Positions 23,627 through 32,393 of a stretch of DNA of 35,524 bases are shown here, one piece after another. Below the pieces are notes generated by a model. The model made no database searches, had not been told where the DNA came from, and saw only the letters and a program-made list of their open reading frames with translations. The stretch lies in the NCBI GenBank assembly GCA_900316935.1, contig ONEW01000024.1, positions 1-35,524 on the forward strand. The letters run 5' to 3'. The position numbers were made by a program, and so were the translations under genes. Numbering within the stretch: position 1 is the first letter of the stretch; every line of letters starts with the position of its first letter. The DNA comes from an uncultured Selenomonadales bacterium (lineage in GTDB: Bacteria; Bacillota; Negativicutes; Acidaminococcales; Acidaminococcaceae).

Positions 23627-25231
23627 TCAGCTGTTCAGGAGGTCATTCATATACTTACGCAGCTTCTGCAGCTTCTTCGTGATGGTGGCGGCCCTGGCCG
23701 TGTCGCGGACCGTCGTCTGGTCGGCACGCGCCCGGAACGACAGGAATTCGCGGGCCAGATGATCCATGACATCGTGCATTTCCTCGACTTCCGGGGAAAC
23801 GGCCAGTTCCCTGGCTTCCTCCACACGGTATTCCGCCCCGCTGATGATGACGTCGTCCCCGTAATTGGGCACATAGGTCGCCGTACCCAGCTGCACCTGC
23901 AGGTCATGGGCCAGGGTGAAGGCCGCGTCGAACTCGCCGTGGGTGACGAAGAAGGCTTTCGGTTTCCGGTCCATCTTCTTGTACCAGTCCATGAGCTGGT
24001 TCTTGTCGGCGTGGGCCGAGAAGCCCTGCATGGTCACGATTTCCGCTTCCACCTTGATGGTCTCGCCCATGATCCTGACCTTCTTGACGCCGTCCACAAG
24101 CTGCCGGCCCAGGGTGCCTTCCGCCTGGTACCCGGCGATGACGACGGTGCATTCCGGCCGCCACAGGTTGTGTTTCAGGTGATGCAGGATACGGCCGGCA
24201 TCGCACATGCCGCTGGCCGAAAGGATGATCTTGGGCCCGTCCGTGGAGTTGATCGTCATGGATTCCTGCACAGTCGGCGTGAAGCGCACGTTCTTCATGG
24301 CGAAGAGGCGGTCTCCCTGGAATTCCGTCAGGGCCCGCGTTTCCTCGTCGTACTCCCCCTTGGAGGCCAGGGTGATGCCCGTCACCTTGGTGGCCATGGG
24401 GCTGTCGATGTAGATCGGCACATCGGGGATCTTGCCGGCCTGCTGCAGTTTCTGGAAATAATACAGCAGGACCTGCGTACGGCCGACGGCGAAAGCCGGG
24501 ATGATGACGTTGCCGCCCCGCTCCACCGTCCGGTTGACGATATCCGCCAGTTCCTGTTCCTTGTCGCCGCCCTCGTGGACGCGGTTGCCGTAGGTCGATT
24601 CGGTGACGATGAAGTCGGCACCGCTGATTTCTTCCGGATCTTCGAGAATCGGGTAGTTCGGCTGGCCGATATCGCCCGTGAAGACGAGTTTCGTCTTTTT
24701 CCCGTCTTCCGTCAGGTTCAGTTCGATGATGGCACTGCCCAGGATATGGCCCGCCACGAGGAATTTGGCTTCCACGCCGGGCAGCACTTCAAACGATGTA
24801 TCGAATTCGTGGACATAGAAATTGCTCAGCGAAGTGTAGGCATCATCGACCGTGAAGAGGGGCTGCACCTCGGGCCGGCCGGCACGCAGGCCTTTGCGGT
24901 TCGCGATTTCGGCGTCCGATTCCTGGATGTGGGCACTGTCCGGCAGCAGGATGGTGCACAGCTGCTGCGTGGAACGCGTGCAGTGGATCGGCCCCTTGTA
25001 GCCTTCCCTGACCAGTTTCGGAATCAGGCCGCTGTGGTCGATGTGGGCATGGGTCAGCAGCATCGCATCGATAGAGTTCGGCGCGAAGGCGAAGGGGCGC
25101 TCGTTGAGTGCCTTGATGGCCTTCGGCCCCTGGAACATGCCGCAGTCGACGAGCAGCTTCTTCCCGTTTATTTCCAACAGATAGCACGAGCCCGTCACGG
25201 TACGGGCGGCACCTAAAAACGTCAGCTTCAT
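23627..25231 (-). CDS. Metallo-beta-lactamase-fold hydrolase with beta-CASP domain (probable RNase)
   Basis: A 534-residue protein of the MBL/beta-CASP group that includes RNA-processing nucleases. It starts MKLTFLGAARTVTGSCYLLE; metal motif 2 is THAHIDHSG, a further His lies in AGHILGSA, and an Asp in FTGDIGQ. The beta-CASP part has IIPAFAVGRTQVLL, YIDSPMA and SASGMCDAGRILHHLKH, then QAEGTLGRQL and the C-terminal metal motif FSAHADKNQLMDW. All catalytic residues are present. A ~60-residue C-terminal extension follows the core. It is related to YsH1/CPSF73-like bacterial proteins rather than RNase J; the true RNA substrate is unknown. GGAGGTAATCC precedes the ATG. Confidence 0.9.
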   Translation of the reverse strand: MKLTFLGAARTVTGSCYLLEINGKKLLVDCGMFQGPKAIKALNERPFAFAPNSIDAMLLTHAHIDHSGLIPKLVREGYKGPIHCTRSTQQLCTILLPDSAHIQESDAEIANRKGLRAGRPEVQPLFTVDDAYTSLSNFYVHEFDTSFEVLPGVEAKFLVAGHILGSAIIELNLTEDGKKTKLVFTGDIGQPNYPILEDPEEISGADFIVTESTYGNRVHEGGDKEQELADIVNRTVERGGNVIIPAFAVGRTQVLLYYFQKLQQAGKIPDVPIYIDSPMATKVTGITLASKGEYDEETRALTEFQGDRLFAMKNVRFTPTVQESMTINSTDGPKIILSASGMCDAGRILHHLKHNLWRPECTVVIAGYQAEGTLGRQLVDGVKKVRIMGETIKVEAEIVTMQGFSAHADKNQLMDWYKKMDRKPKAFFVTHGEFDAAFTLAHDLQVQLGTATYVPNYGDDVIISGAEYRVEEARELAVSPEVEEMHDVMDHLAREFLSFRARADQTTVRDTARAATITKKLQKLRKYMNDLLNS

Positions 25232-25277
25232 CGGATTACCTCCTTGCTATCCCGAAAAACGTGCTTCCGGGGACGAA

Positions 25278-25305
25278 ACTATATTTTAATCGTCTGATTA
25301 AACAA
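25278..25305 (-). promoter_or_regulatory. Promoter of the beta-CASP gene with an operator-like palindrome
   Basis: On the minus strand TTGTTT (25300-25305) and TATAGT (25278-25283) are 16 bases apart. Between and overlapping them lies a perfect inverted repeat TTTAATC-GTCT-GATTAAA (25285-25302), where a repressor could block RNA polymerase. The repressor is unknown. Confidence 0.55.
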
Positions 25306-25366
25306 TTCGGCAGAGAAGCGGAAATTCCTGCTTTCCCAACCGATTTGGCGCAAAAACCCGGATCCG

Positions 25367-26575
25367 TCAGGATCCGCAGTTGCCGCAATGCCCGCAGGGA
25401 CCGGCCGTTTCCTCCCCGAAATACTGCAGCAGGAAGTTCCGCAGGCAGCCGTCCCAGCGGCAATAGCGCCACATGGAATCCAGCAGGCGCAGCCCGTGTT
25501 CGGGACGGGGCTGACTGCGGAGCAGCCGGGCATTGACGGCCCGGTCCTCTTCGCTGTAGAAGAGCAGGCAGCGGGCCTCTTCCCCGTTGCGCCCGGCCCG
25601 CCCGGCTTCCTGGTAATATTCCTCCAGGCTGGCGGGCATATTGTAGTGCAGCACAAAGGACACATCGCCCCGGTCGATGCCCATGCCGAAAGCGGACGTG
25701 GCCGCCACCATATCGATGTCCCCGGCGGCAAAGCGCTGTCCCGTATCACGCCGTTCCGCCACGGACAGGCCGGCGTGGTACCGGGCGGCGGACAAACCGC
25801 GGCGGTGCAGAAGGTCCGTCACGTGTTCCACGGCGCGGTGGGTGGCGCAGTAGATGATGCCGCACCGTCCTTCCAGGCGTTCCACTTCGTCCAGCAGGGC
25901 CCGGTCCCGGTTCCCGGGATGCCGCTTGGCCAGGAACAGGTTCGGCCGGTCGAACCCGTGGACCTGTACAAGGGGGTTCCGTAAGGCCAGATGGCGGATC
26001 ATGTCCTGCCGCACGTGCGGCGTCGCCGTCGCCGTGAAGCCCGCATAACGCGGCCGGGCCGGCAGAAGGTCCAGGAACTCCGGAATCCGCAGGTACCCCG
26101 GACGGAAATCATGGCCCCACTGGGATACACAGTGTGCTTCGTCGACCACGACGAAGCACGGCGGATTGCGCCTGGCAAAGTGCTGGAAATCCCGGTTCTG
26201 CAACCGTTCCGGCGATGTATAGAGGAACTTGAACTGCCGCTGTCCGGCATCGTATAACGCTTTATGGTACGTATAGCGCCCCATCAGGGAATCGACGTGC
26301 GCCGCCGCGATGCCCCGGGCCCGCAGGTTCGCTACCTGGTCCTGCATGAGGGAGATGAGGGGCGAGATGACCAGCGTGTAGCCCGGCAGCAGCAGGGCCG
26401 GCACCTGGAAACAGACCGACTTGCCGCCGCCTGTCGGCAGGATGGCCAGAACCTCCCGGCCTGCCAGGATGGCACCGATAATCCCCTCCTGCCCGGTCCG
26501 GAAGGCCCCGTATCCGAACCAGCGCTGCAGGACGCCGGCGGGAGTCTGTTCCCGCTTTTCCATTGCATTGTCCAA
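25367..26575 (-). CDS. Short RecQ-family ATP-dependent DNA helicase
   Basis: A 402-residue superfamily 2 helicase. Motif 0 with Gln29 (FRTGQEGII), Walker A TGGGKS (48-53), DEAHC (145-149) with the RecQ aromatic-rich loop SQWGHDFRPGYL, SAT-type motif III FTATATP, and motifs V-VI in ATSAFGMGIDRGDV and YYQEAGRAGRNGE. The zinc-binding subdomain (Cys372, Cys394, Cys397, Cys400) is present and the protein ends at once after it, so the winged-helix and HRDC domains of full RecQ (about 600 residues) are missing. Only 135 bases separate it from the next gene, with no trace of the missing domains. The start is TTG at 26573-26575 with GGAG 7 bases upstream; the ATG four codons later is too far from that site. 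It follows nth, which fits a repair role. Confidence 0.9.
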   Translation of the reverse strand: MDNAMEKREQTPAGVLQRWFGYGAFRTGQEGIIGAILAGREVLAILPTGGGKSVCFQVPALLLPGYTLVISPLISLMQDQVANLRARGIAAAHVDSLMGRYTYHKALYDAGQRQFKFLYTSPERLQNRDFQHFARRNPPCFVVVDEAHCVSQWGHDFRPGYLRIPEFLDLLPARPRYAGFTATATPHVRQDMIRHLALRNPLVQVHGFDRPNLFLAKRHPGNRDRALLDEVERLEGRCGIIYCATHRAVEHVTDLLHRRGLSAARYHAGLSVAERRDTGQRFAAGDIDMVAATSAFGMGIDRGDVSFVLHYNMPASLEEYYQEAGRAGRNGEEARCLLFYSEEDRAVNARLLRSQPRPEHGLRLLDSMWRYCRWDGCLRNFLLQYFGEETAGPCGHCGNCGS

Positions 26576-26599
26576 ACGGATCTCCTTTCCCGTAAACGC

Positions 26600-26636
26600 A
26601 AAAAAAGGGGGAGAAAGCCTGTGCTTCCTCCCCCCG
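26600..26636 (-). terminator. Terminator between nth and recQ
   Basis: On the minus strand GGGGGAG pairs with CTCCCCC and is followed by TTTTTTT. It lies in the 69-base gap after nth, so recQ may need its own start of transcription or read-through. Confidence 0.8.
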
Positions 26637-26644
26637 TGCCGCTC

Positions 26645-27367
26645 CTATTCCGTTATGCCGTTGCGGGTATCCGGCACTCTTTCCGCACGCAGCGCGGCCA
26701 CGGTCTGCCGCACCGTTTCCCCTTTGGGATTCGGCTTCAGGTTCTTTTCCTTGAAAGGGCACAAGTCCAGGCAGACGCATTCCGCGCAGAGCGGATTGCG
26801 GGCTTTGCAGGTGATGCGGCCGTGCCAGATGAACCAATGGTGGGCATCGGCCCACTTGGCCTTCGGAATCAGTTTCTGCAGATCCAGTTCCGTCGCTTCA
26901 GGCGTCGAGGCCTTCGAAAGCCCCAGCCGGTGCGAAGTGCGGAACACGTGGGTGTCCACAGCAATGGCCGGCACCTTGTAGATGACGCTGGCAATGACGT
27001 CGGCCGTTTTACGGCCCACGCCGGGCAGCTTCATCATGGTGGGAATGTCCTTCGGAATGACGCCGCCGAATTCGTCCTGCAGCATGCGGCACATGCCGAG
27101 CAGGTTCTTCGCTTTGGCCTTGTAGAGACCGCAGTCGCGGATTTCCTGTTCCAGCTCTTCCTGTGTCAGGGCGCCCATCTTTTCCGGCGTGTTGAGGCGC
27201 GGGAAGATGCGCGACGTAATCACGTTGACCCGTTCGTCCGTGCACTGGGCGGACAGGATGACGGCCACGAGCAGTTCGAAAGGCGACTGGTAATGCAGCG
27301 CCGTGCTGATGCCGTCGTATTGTTTTTCCAAGGCCGCGATGACGGCCTGTTTCTGTGCTTTGTTCAT
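26645..27367 (-). CDS. nth: Endonuclease III (DNA glycosylase/AP lyase)
   Basis: A 240-residue base-excision repair enzyme that removes oxidised pyrimidines and cuts the abasic site. The helix-hairpin-helix is LPGVGRKTADVI (114-125) with the catalytic Lys120, and the catalytic Asp138 lies in VDTHVFR. The 4Fe-4S cluster motif C-x6-C-x2-C-x5-C uses Cys187, 194, 197 and 203. About 30 residues beyond the cluster form an extra tail compared with the ~211-residue E. coli enzyme. It starts 11 bases after the UPF0210 gene, so it is probably in one operon with it. Confidence 0.96.
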   Translation of the reverse strand: MNKAQKQAVIAALEKQYDGISTALHYQSPFELLVAVILSAQCTDERVNVITSRIFPRLNTPEKMGALTQEELEQEIRDCGLYKAKAKNLLGMCRMLQDEFGGVIPKDIPTMMKLPGVGRKTADVIASVIYKVPAIAVDTHVFRTSHRLGLSKASTPEATELDLQKLIPKAKWADAHHWFIWHGRITCKARNPLCAECVCLDLCPFKEKNLKPNPKGETVRQTVAALRAERVPDTRNGITE

Positions 27368-27378
27368 GCCGTCTTCCC

Positions 27379-28743
27379 TCAGTTCGTCAGACTGCGCACC
27401 GGAGCCGGAATACGGCCGCCGCGGGCGATGAACGTGTCCGGTTTGAACCGGCTGACCGCCATGATGGGCGCGTAACCCAGCAGGCCGCCGAATTCGACGC
27501 GGTCGCCGACGCCCTTGCCCGGTACAGGGATGACGCGCACCGCCGTGGTCTTGTTGTTGATCATGCCGATGGCCGCTTCGTCCGCAATGATGGCAGAGAT
27601 AGTCTGGGCCGTCGTATCGCCGGGAATGGCGATCATGTCGAGGCCGACGGAGCAGACGCAGGTCATGGCTTCCAGCTTTTCAATGGACAGGCTGCCCTTC
27701 TCGACGGCTGCAATCATGCCGGCATCCTCGCTGACGGGGATGAAGGCGCCGGACAAGCCGCCGACGTAGCTGCTGGCCATGAGGCCGCCCTTCTTGACGG
27801 CGTCATTCAGCATGGCGAGGGTCGCTGTGGTTCCGGGACCGCCGCAGCTTTCCAACCCGATTTCCTCGAGGATATGGGCCACGGAATCCCCAATGGCCGG
27901 CGTAGGCGCCAGGGACAGGTCGATGATGCCGAACTGCGTGTTCAGGCGTTTGGCCGCCTCCTGGGCGACGAGCTGCCCCACGCGGGTGATCTTGAAGGCC
28001 GTCCGTTTGATGGTTTCCGCCACGGCGCCGATGTCCTGACCCCGTACGGCTTCCAAGGCATGTTTGACGACGCCCGGGCCGGAAACGCCGACGCTGATCA
28101 TGCTTTCCGGTTCGGTGACGCCCAGAAAAGCGCCGGCCATAAACGGATTGTCATTGACGGCGTTGCAGAATACGACGAGTTTGGCGCAGCCGATGGCATC
28201 CGCCTCCTTCGTCCGTTCGGCCGTATCCTTCACGATGCGGCCCATTTCCGCCACGGCATCCATGTTGATACCTGCCTTGGTGGAACCCACGTTGACAGAG
28301 GAGCAGACCAGTTCCGTGCTGGCCAGGGCCTCCGGAATGGAGGCGATCAGGTTGCGGTCGCCCTTGGTATAGCCTTTGTCCACGAGGGCGCTGAACCCGC
28401 CGATGAAGTTGACGCCCACCTCGTGGGCTGCCTTGTCGAGGGCCACGGCGAGAGGCGTATAGTTGGTTTCCCCGCAGCTTTCGCCGACGATGGCGATCGG
28501 CGTGACGGAAATGCGTTTATTGATGATGGGCACACCCAGTTCCGATTCGATGTCGCAGCCCGTCTTGACGAGCTTTTCCGCCTTACGGGTGATTTTGTCG
28601 TAAATCTTGCGGGCGCACGTCTGCATATCGGGATCGGCGCAATCCCGCAGGCTGATGCCCATAGTGATGGTCCGGACATCCAGGTTCTCCTGGGTGATCA
28701 TATGGGTTGTTTCAATGATGTCGTTCGAAGAAATGATAGGCAT
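27379..28743 (-). CDS. UPF0210 / PFL-family protein (DUF711)
   Basis: A 454-residue protein of the conserved UPF0210 family, which adopts a fold related to the glycyl-radical enzymes' barrel but has no confirmed activity. Typical elements are [15 protein letters not shown] near the N-terminus, [57 protein letters not shown], and [25 protein letters not shown] near the end. The start ATG has GGGAGG 7 bases upstream; the 14 residues before the usual MITQ motif are also typical. It sits 15 bases after an ACT-domain gene, a pairing found across many bacteria and archaea. The function is unknown; a link to amino-acid sensing via the ACT partner is inference. Confidence 0.93.
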   Translation of the reverse strand: MPIISSNDIIETTHMITQENLDVRTITMGISLRDCADPDMQTCARKIYDKITRKAEKLVKTGCDIESELGVPIINKRISVTPIAIVGESCGETNYTPLAVALDKAAHEVGVNFIGGFSALVDKGYTKGDRNLIASIPEALASTELVCSSVNVGSTKAGINMDAVAEMGRIVKDTAERTKEADAIGCAKLVVFCNAVNDNPFMAGAFLGVTEPESMISVGVSGPGVVKHALEAVRGQDIGAVAETIKRTAFKITRVGQLVAQEAAKRLNTQFGIIDLSLAPTPAIGDSVAHILEEIGLESCGGPGTTATLAMLNDAVKKGGLMASSYVGGLSGAFIPVSEDAGMIAAVEKGSLSIEKLEAMTCVCSVGLDMIAIPGDTTAQTISAIIADEAAIGMINNKTTAVRVIPVPGKGVGDRVEFGGLLGYAPIMAVSRFKPDTFIARGGRIPAPVRSLTN

Positions 28744-28758
28744 AGGGCACCTCCCGGC

Positions 28759-29028
28759 TCAAATCTGATGCATGGCCGTGAAGATATCTTCACTCTGGAC
28801 CCGGATTTCGACGCCGATCTCCCCGGCCAGCTTATCCAGGCGTTCCCGCAGCGTGCCGATTTCCGTGGCCGCCCCCGCCATATCGGCAATGAGGATCATG
28901 TTGAAGAATCCGTCCACGATGCTCTGGCTGATGTTCAGCACATTGACCTTGCTTTCCGCCAAAATGCCGGTCACTTTATAGATGATGCCGACTTTATCCT
29001 TTCCGACGACTGTAACGACGATGCGCAT
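28759..29028 (-). CDS. ACT-domain protein, UPF0237 family
   Basis: An 89-residue single ACT domain (MRIVVTVVGKDKVGIIYKVT at the start, then LNISQSIVDGFFNMILIAD). Such domains bind small ligands, usually amino acids, and dimerise. I chose the ATG at 29026-29028 preceded by GAGAGG; the open frame extends to 29118 without family support. It is the first gene of a probable ACT-UPF0210-nth operon. The ACT protein may regulate the UPF0210 partner; that is inference from the conserved pairing. Confidence 0.9.
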   Translation of the reverse strand: MRIVVTVVGKDKVGIIYKVTGILAESKVNVLNISQSIVDGFFNMILIADMAGAATEIGTLRERLDKLAGEIGVEIRVQSEDIFTAMHQI

Positions 29029-29108
29029 AGGTATACCTCTCTCTCCTGCAGTTTGCGGACAGCGCCGGCGGCATGCAGGTGCACCCGTCCGGGACGGCTG
29101 TCCCGTAT

Positions 29109-29117
29109 ATTTTACCA
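29109..29117 (-). promoter_or_regulatory. Candidate extended -10 promoter of the ACT-UPF0210-nth operon
   Basis: The minus strand reads TGGTAAAAT, an extended -10 box, about 80 bases upstream of the ACT gene and downstream of comM. The -35 region is weak. Confidence 0.4.
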
Positions 29118-29168
29118 TACTTTGCCCGTTTGCGGTACTTCAAAGGGAGGCATCCTGCAAATTCCGAA

Positions 29169-30689
29169 TCACCGGTCGTTGCGCAGCTGCAGCGCCTCGG
29201 CCACATGGTCTGCCTGCACGATGCCGCTGCCCGCCAGGTCGGCAATGGTCCGGGCGACTTTAAGGACGCGGTCGTAGCTGCGGGCGCTCAGGCCCAGCAT
29301 GTCGTAGGCGTGGTGCAGCAGGGCATCGCCGTCCGGCTGCAGACGGCACCAGTGTTCCACCTGCCGGTGGTCCATTTCCGCATTGCAGCGCGTCCCCGTT
29401 CCGGCGAAACGGGCCTGCTGGCGTGCCCGGGCGGCGCAGACCCGCTTCCGGATGGCCGCCGAAGGCTCCTCGTCTCCACCGCTGTGTATATCCCCGTACG
29501 CCATGCGTCCCACAAAGATCTGCATATCGATACGGTCCAGAAGTGGACCGGACAGTTTGCGCCGGTACCGTTCGACATCGCCGGGCCTGCACGTGCAGGC
29601 CCGGTCCGGGTCGCCCAGGTAGCCGCAGGGACAGGGATTCCGGGCGCATACGAGGAGGAACGAGGCAGGAAAGACGAAGGACCCGCGCAGGCGGTTCAGG
29701 CAGACATGCCGGTCTTCCAGGGGCTGGCGCAGCACTTCCAGGGCCGTGCGGGAAAATTCCGGCAGTTCGTCGAGGAAAAGGACGCCATTGTGGCTCAGGG
29801 TGACTTCGCCCGGCACCGGTATGGCGCCGCCGCCGATGAGGGTGCGCACGGTCACCGTATGATGAGGGCTGCGGAACGGCCGCGTCCGGTGCAGGCAGGG
29901 CGTAGCTCCGTGCAACAGCCCGGCAATGCTGTAGATTTTCGTCACCTCGAGGGCCTCGTCCCTCGTCATGGGCGGCAGGATGGACGGAAGGCGCTGGGCG
30001 AGCATGGTCTTGCCGCTCCCCGGCACCCCTGTCAGCAGGATGTTGTGCCCGCCCGCGGCGGCGATTTCCAGGCCCCGCTTCGCCAAGGCCTGTCCGTGGA
30101 CGTCCGCAAAATCCGGACAGGGGACATCGTTCCCGCCGGATTCGAAAAGGGATGACGCAAAAGGCCGCAGGATGCGGTGCTTGCCGAGCAGACAGGCGGT
30201 CAGTTCCCGCAGCGTGGCCGGAGCGAAAATCCGCAGGCCTTCCGCCAAGGCCCCTTCCCCGGCGTTCTGCGGCGGCAGGTACAGTTCCTTTACACCGCAG
30301 CGGCGCGCCTCGAGCACCATGGGCAGCACCCCGTTCACGCCCCGGATGCCCCCCTCCAGGGAAAGTTCGCCGATGAACAGCTTGCCGTCCACTTTGTCTT
30401 GGGGCAGATATCCAGAAGCCGCCAGAATACCGACGGCGATGGGCAAATCGAGGGCCGAGCCGTCCTTACGCAGGTTTGCCGGTGCCAGATTGACCGTGAT
30501 GCGGTTCAGGGGGAACCGGTACCCGGAATTGCGAAGGGCCGTCCGTACCCGCTCCCGCGCTTCCTTGACCGCCGTGTCCGCCAGTCCGACGATTTCGAAA
30601 CCCGGCAGCCCCCGTGCCAGATCCACTTCCACCGTGATACAGACGCCATTGAGGCCGTTGCAGGCCGCGCCCGTTGCTTTTGCATACAT
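29169..30689 (-). CDS. comM: YifB/ComM-family Mg-chelatase-like AAA+ ATPase
   Basis: A 506-residue protein with an N-terminal Lon-protease-like ChlI domain (residues ~5-165, ..VEVDLARGLPGFEIVGLADTAVKEARERVRTA..), an AAA+ domain with Walker A GVPGSGKT (221-228) and Walker B FLDELPEF, a Cys-rich insert (CARNPCPCGYLGDPDRACTC), and a C-terminal Mg-chelatase-type helical domain. ComM is a hexameric helicase that promotes branch migration during natural transformation in Gram-negative bacteria. The length is normal and GGAGG precedes the ATG. The neighbour yraN, 55 bp upstream on the same strand, is a common partner. Confidence 0.93.
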   Translation of the reverse strand: MYAKATGAACNGLNGVCITVEVDLARGLPGFEIVGLADTAVKEARERVRTALRNSGYRFPLNRITVNLAPANLRKDGSALDLPIAVGILAASGYLPQDKVDGKLFIGELSLEGGIRGVNGVLPMVLEARRCGVKELYLPPQNAGEGALAEGLRIFAPATLRELTACLLGKHRILRPFASSLFESGGNDVPCPDFADVHGQALAKRGLEIAAAGGHNILLTGVPGSGKTMLAQRLPSILPPMTRDEALEVTKIYSIAGLLHGATPCLHRTRPFRSPHHTVTVRTLIGGGAIPVPGEVTLSHNGVLFLDELPEFSRTALEVLRQPLEDRHVCLNRLRGSFVFPASFLLVCARNPCPCGYLGDPDRACTCRPGDVERYRRKLSGPLLDRIDMQIFVGRMAYGDIHSGGDEEPSAAIRKRVCAARARQQARFAGTGTRCNAEMDHRQVEHWCRLQPDGDALLHHAYDMLGLSARSYDRVLKVARTIADLAGSGIVQADHVAEALQLRNDR

Positions 30690-30744
30690 GGGATGTCCTC
30701 CTTTTTCAATGATTGCTTGGCCGGACAGGCTGCGCCGCCGCCCG

Positions 30745-31200
30745 TCAGAAAAAACAGTCCTTCAGCCACCGCAGGCGGGCCCGGCCGTCCAGAACGCACA
30801 CTTCGATGACGTCGAAGCACAGGTTCCCGAACACAGGGTGTTCCTGCTCCTGGAGCCATTTTAACGCCGTGCGGCGGATCCTCGCCTGCTTGCCGAACGT
30901 GACGGCCGCTCCTGGCGTGCCGTACCGGTCGCTGCTGCGCGTCTTCACCTCGATGAAGCGGATGGTGCCTGCCTGCCCGCAGATGCGGAACGGGTCTTCC
31001 GCCGCGATGATGTCGATCTCCCCCTCGCGCCAGCGGTAATTGCGCGCCAGGATGTGCAGCCCGCGCCGTTGAAGAAACGAGGCCGCCGCTGTTTCGCCCC
31101 GCTGTCCGAGCCCCTGCCGGGGCATACACTGCGCCCGGCAGGGCTCCGTCTGTCTGTCCGCCTGTCCAACGCTTTGCCTGTCTGTCTGCCGTTCCATCAT
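30745..31200 (-). CDS. YraN/UPF0102 family predicted endonuclease-fold protein
   Basis: A 151-residue protein whose residues ~30-125 match the YraN family: GQRGETAAASFLQRRGLHIL, then NYRWREGEIDIIA and FIEVKTR, the E/D-E-x-K signature of restriction-endonuclease-like folds. The family is thought to act on DNA, but no activity is established. The N-terminal ~28 residues are unusual, made of DRQ-like repeats (MMERQTDRQSVGQADRQTE) encoded by CTGT-type tetranucleotide repeats. I kept the ATG at 31198-31200 since AGGAG lies 5 bases upstream, whereas the internal ATG at about 31125 has none. It is the first gene of a yraN-comM pair. Confidence 0.88.
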   Translation of the reverse strand: MMERQTDRQSVGQADRQTEPCRAQCMPRQGLGQRGETAAASFLQRRGLHILARNYRWREGEIDIIAAEDPFRICGQAGTIRFIEVKTRSSDRYGTPGAAVTFGKQARIRRTALKWLQEQEHPVFGNLCFDVIEVCVLDGRARLRWLKDCFF

Positions 31201-31412
31201 AGTGCTCCTGTTCCGGGCGCGCCGTTGCAGGGCCGCACGCCCAACTAACCCTTTCGTAAATTTATAAATTGTCCCTTTTCCACCGGTCAGGATAGTGCTA
31301 AAATGTCCTTTAGAAACTATAAGATTTCATTGATTTTATCGGTACAGTTTACCAAATACCGGCGCGGGGCATCGGTCCCGCACGGCCGGATCCGTGCAAG
31401 GAGGAATGCAAC

Positions 31413-32249
31413 ATGACTTACCATACAAAACGGGTGCTCGCCATCCACGACCTGTGTTCATTCGGCCGCTGCTCGCTGACGGCGGCGGTTCCCGTCCTCT
31501 CCGCCATGGGCTTCCAGTGCTGCCCCTTCCCGACGGCGCTCTTCAGCAACAACCTGACCTACGGCGATTTTACGAACGTCGACTGCACGGCCACCATGGA
31601 ACAGTTCATGGACAAGTGGCAGCAGCTGAAACTGCCTTTTGACGCCATCTACAGCGGCTTTTTGGCCAATGCAGGCCAGATTGCCGTCGTCCGGGACGCC
31701 ATCCGCCGGTTTGCCGGGAAGGACGGTCTGGTCATCGTCGATCCGGCCATGGCCGATGACGGGAAGCTCTACCCCGTGTTCGGGCCGGATATCGTGCCGG
31801 AGATGCGGAAACTCATCGCCGATGCCACGGTCATCACGCCGAACTACACCGAAGCGTGCCTGCTGACGGATACGCCCTTCGCGGCCGAAGCCGGCACCGA
31901 TGGGTTGCGCAGCCTGTGCCGCAAACTGGCGGACCGGGGCCCGCGGCAGATTGTCATCACAAGTGTGCCTTCGGCACCGGACAAAATCACCGTGGCCAGT
32001 TATGACGCCACAAAAGACGCTTATGACGAACGCGCCGTGGACCGTATCCCTTTCTCCACCTGCGGCACGGGGGACCTGTTCACGAGTGTGCTGACGGGAT
32101 CCCTGCTTCGCGGCTGCAGCGCGGCCGACGGGGTGGCCCGGGCGGCCGCCTTCCTGACACAGGCCATCACCTTCACCTACAAGGCCGGTTCCGACTACCG
32201 CGAAGGCGTGCAGTTCGAACCCTGCCTGGCTGCTCTGGTGAAAGACTGA
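31413..32249 (+). CDS. Pyridoxamine/pyridoxal kinase (PdxY/PdxK-like)
   Basis: A 278-residue ribokinase-fold kinase that phosphorylates vitamin B6 forms in the salvage route to pyridoxal phosphate. It has VLAIHDLCSFGRCSLTAA at the start (the pyridoxal-kinase-type S-x-x-x-x-G element), ..FPTALFSNNLTYGDF, YSGFLAN, VDPAMADDGKLYP, TPNYTEACLL, and the catalytic STCGTGDLF with the base Asp. Closely similar enzymes in Firmicutes are annotated as pyridoxamine kinase. AGGAGG lies about 8 bases before the ATG. The gene runs opposite to its neighbours, with an extended -10 (TGCTAAAAT near 31300) upstream and its own terminator, so it is monocistronic. Confidence 0.88.
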   Translation: MTYHTKRVLAIHDLCSFGRCSLTAAVPVLSAMGFQCCPFPTALFSNNLTYGDFTNVDCTATMEQFMDKWQQLKLPFDAIYSGFLANAGQIAVVRDAIRRFAGKDGLVIVDPAMADDGKLYPVFGPDIVPEMRKLIADATVITPNYTEACLLTDTPFAAEAGTDGLRSLCRKLADRGPRQIVITSVPSAPDKITVASYDATKDAYDERAVDRIPFSTCGTGDLFTSVLTGSLLRGCSAADGVARAAAFLTQAITFTYKAGSDYREGVQFEPCLAALVKD

Positions 32250-32274
32250 CAGACAAAGACCGGAAAAACAGACA

Positions 32275-32317
32275 AAAAAGGCGCGGTACCCCCTGGGTCC
32301 GCGTCTTTTTGCTGTTC
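32275..32317 (+). terminator. Terminator of the pyridoxamine kinase gene
   Basis: GGCGCGG pairs with CCGCGTC (one G-T pair) and is followed by TTTTTG. It lies just after the kinase stop codon. Confidence 0.75.
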
Positions 32318-32393
32318 CCGCGACTTTTTTCTCTCTGTATCGCGGGAAACGCCCTATCGTTTTGTCTGTTGCCTTATGTTCCGGAATGCGCTT

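Noticed and set aside
21128..25216. Open frame of 1362 codons on the plus strand
   Set aside because: It runs antisense through gltB and the beta-CASP gene, both with full family motifs. The GC-rich codon bias of the real genes removes stops from the opposite strand, and the predicted protein has no motif.
31300..31412. Riboswitch upstream of the pyridoxamine kinase gene
   Set aside because: Only a short GC hairpin (GCGGG..CCCGC near 31360) was seen, with no known aptamer signature.
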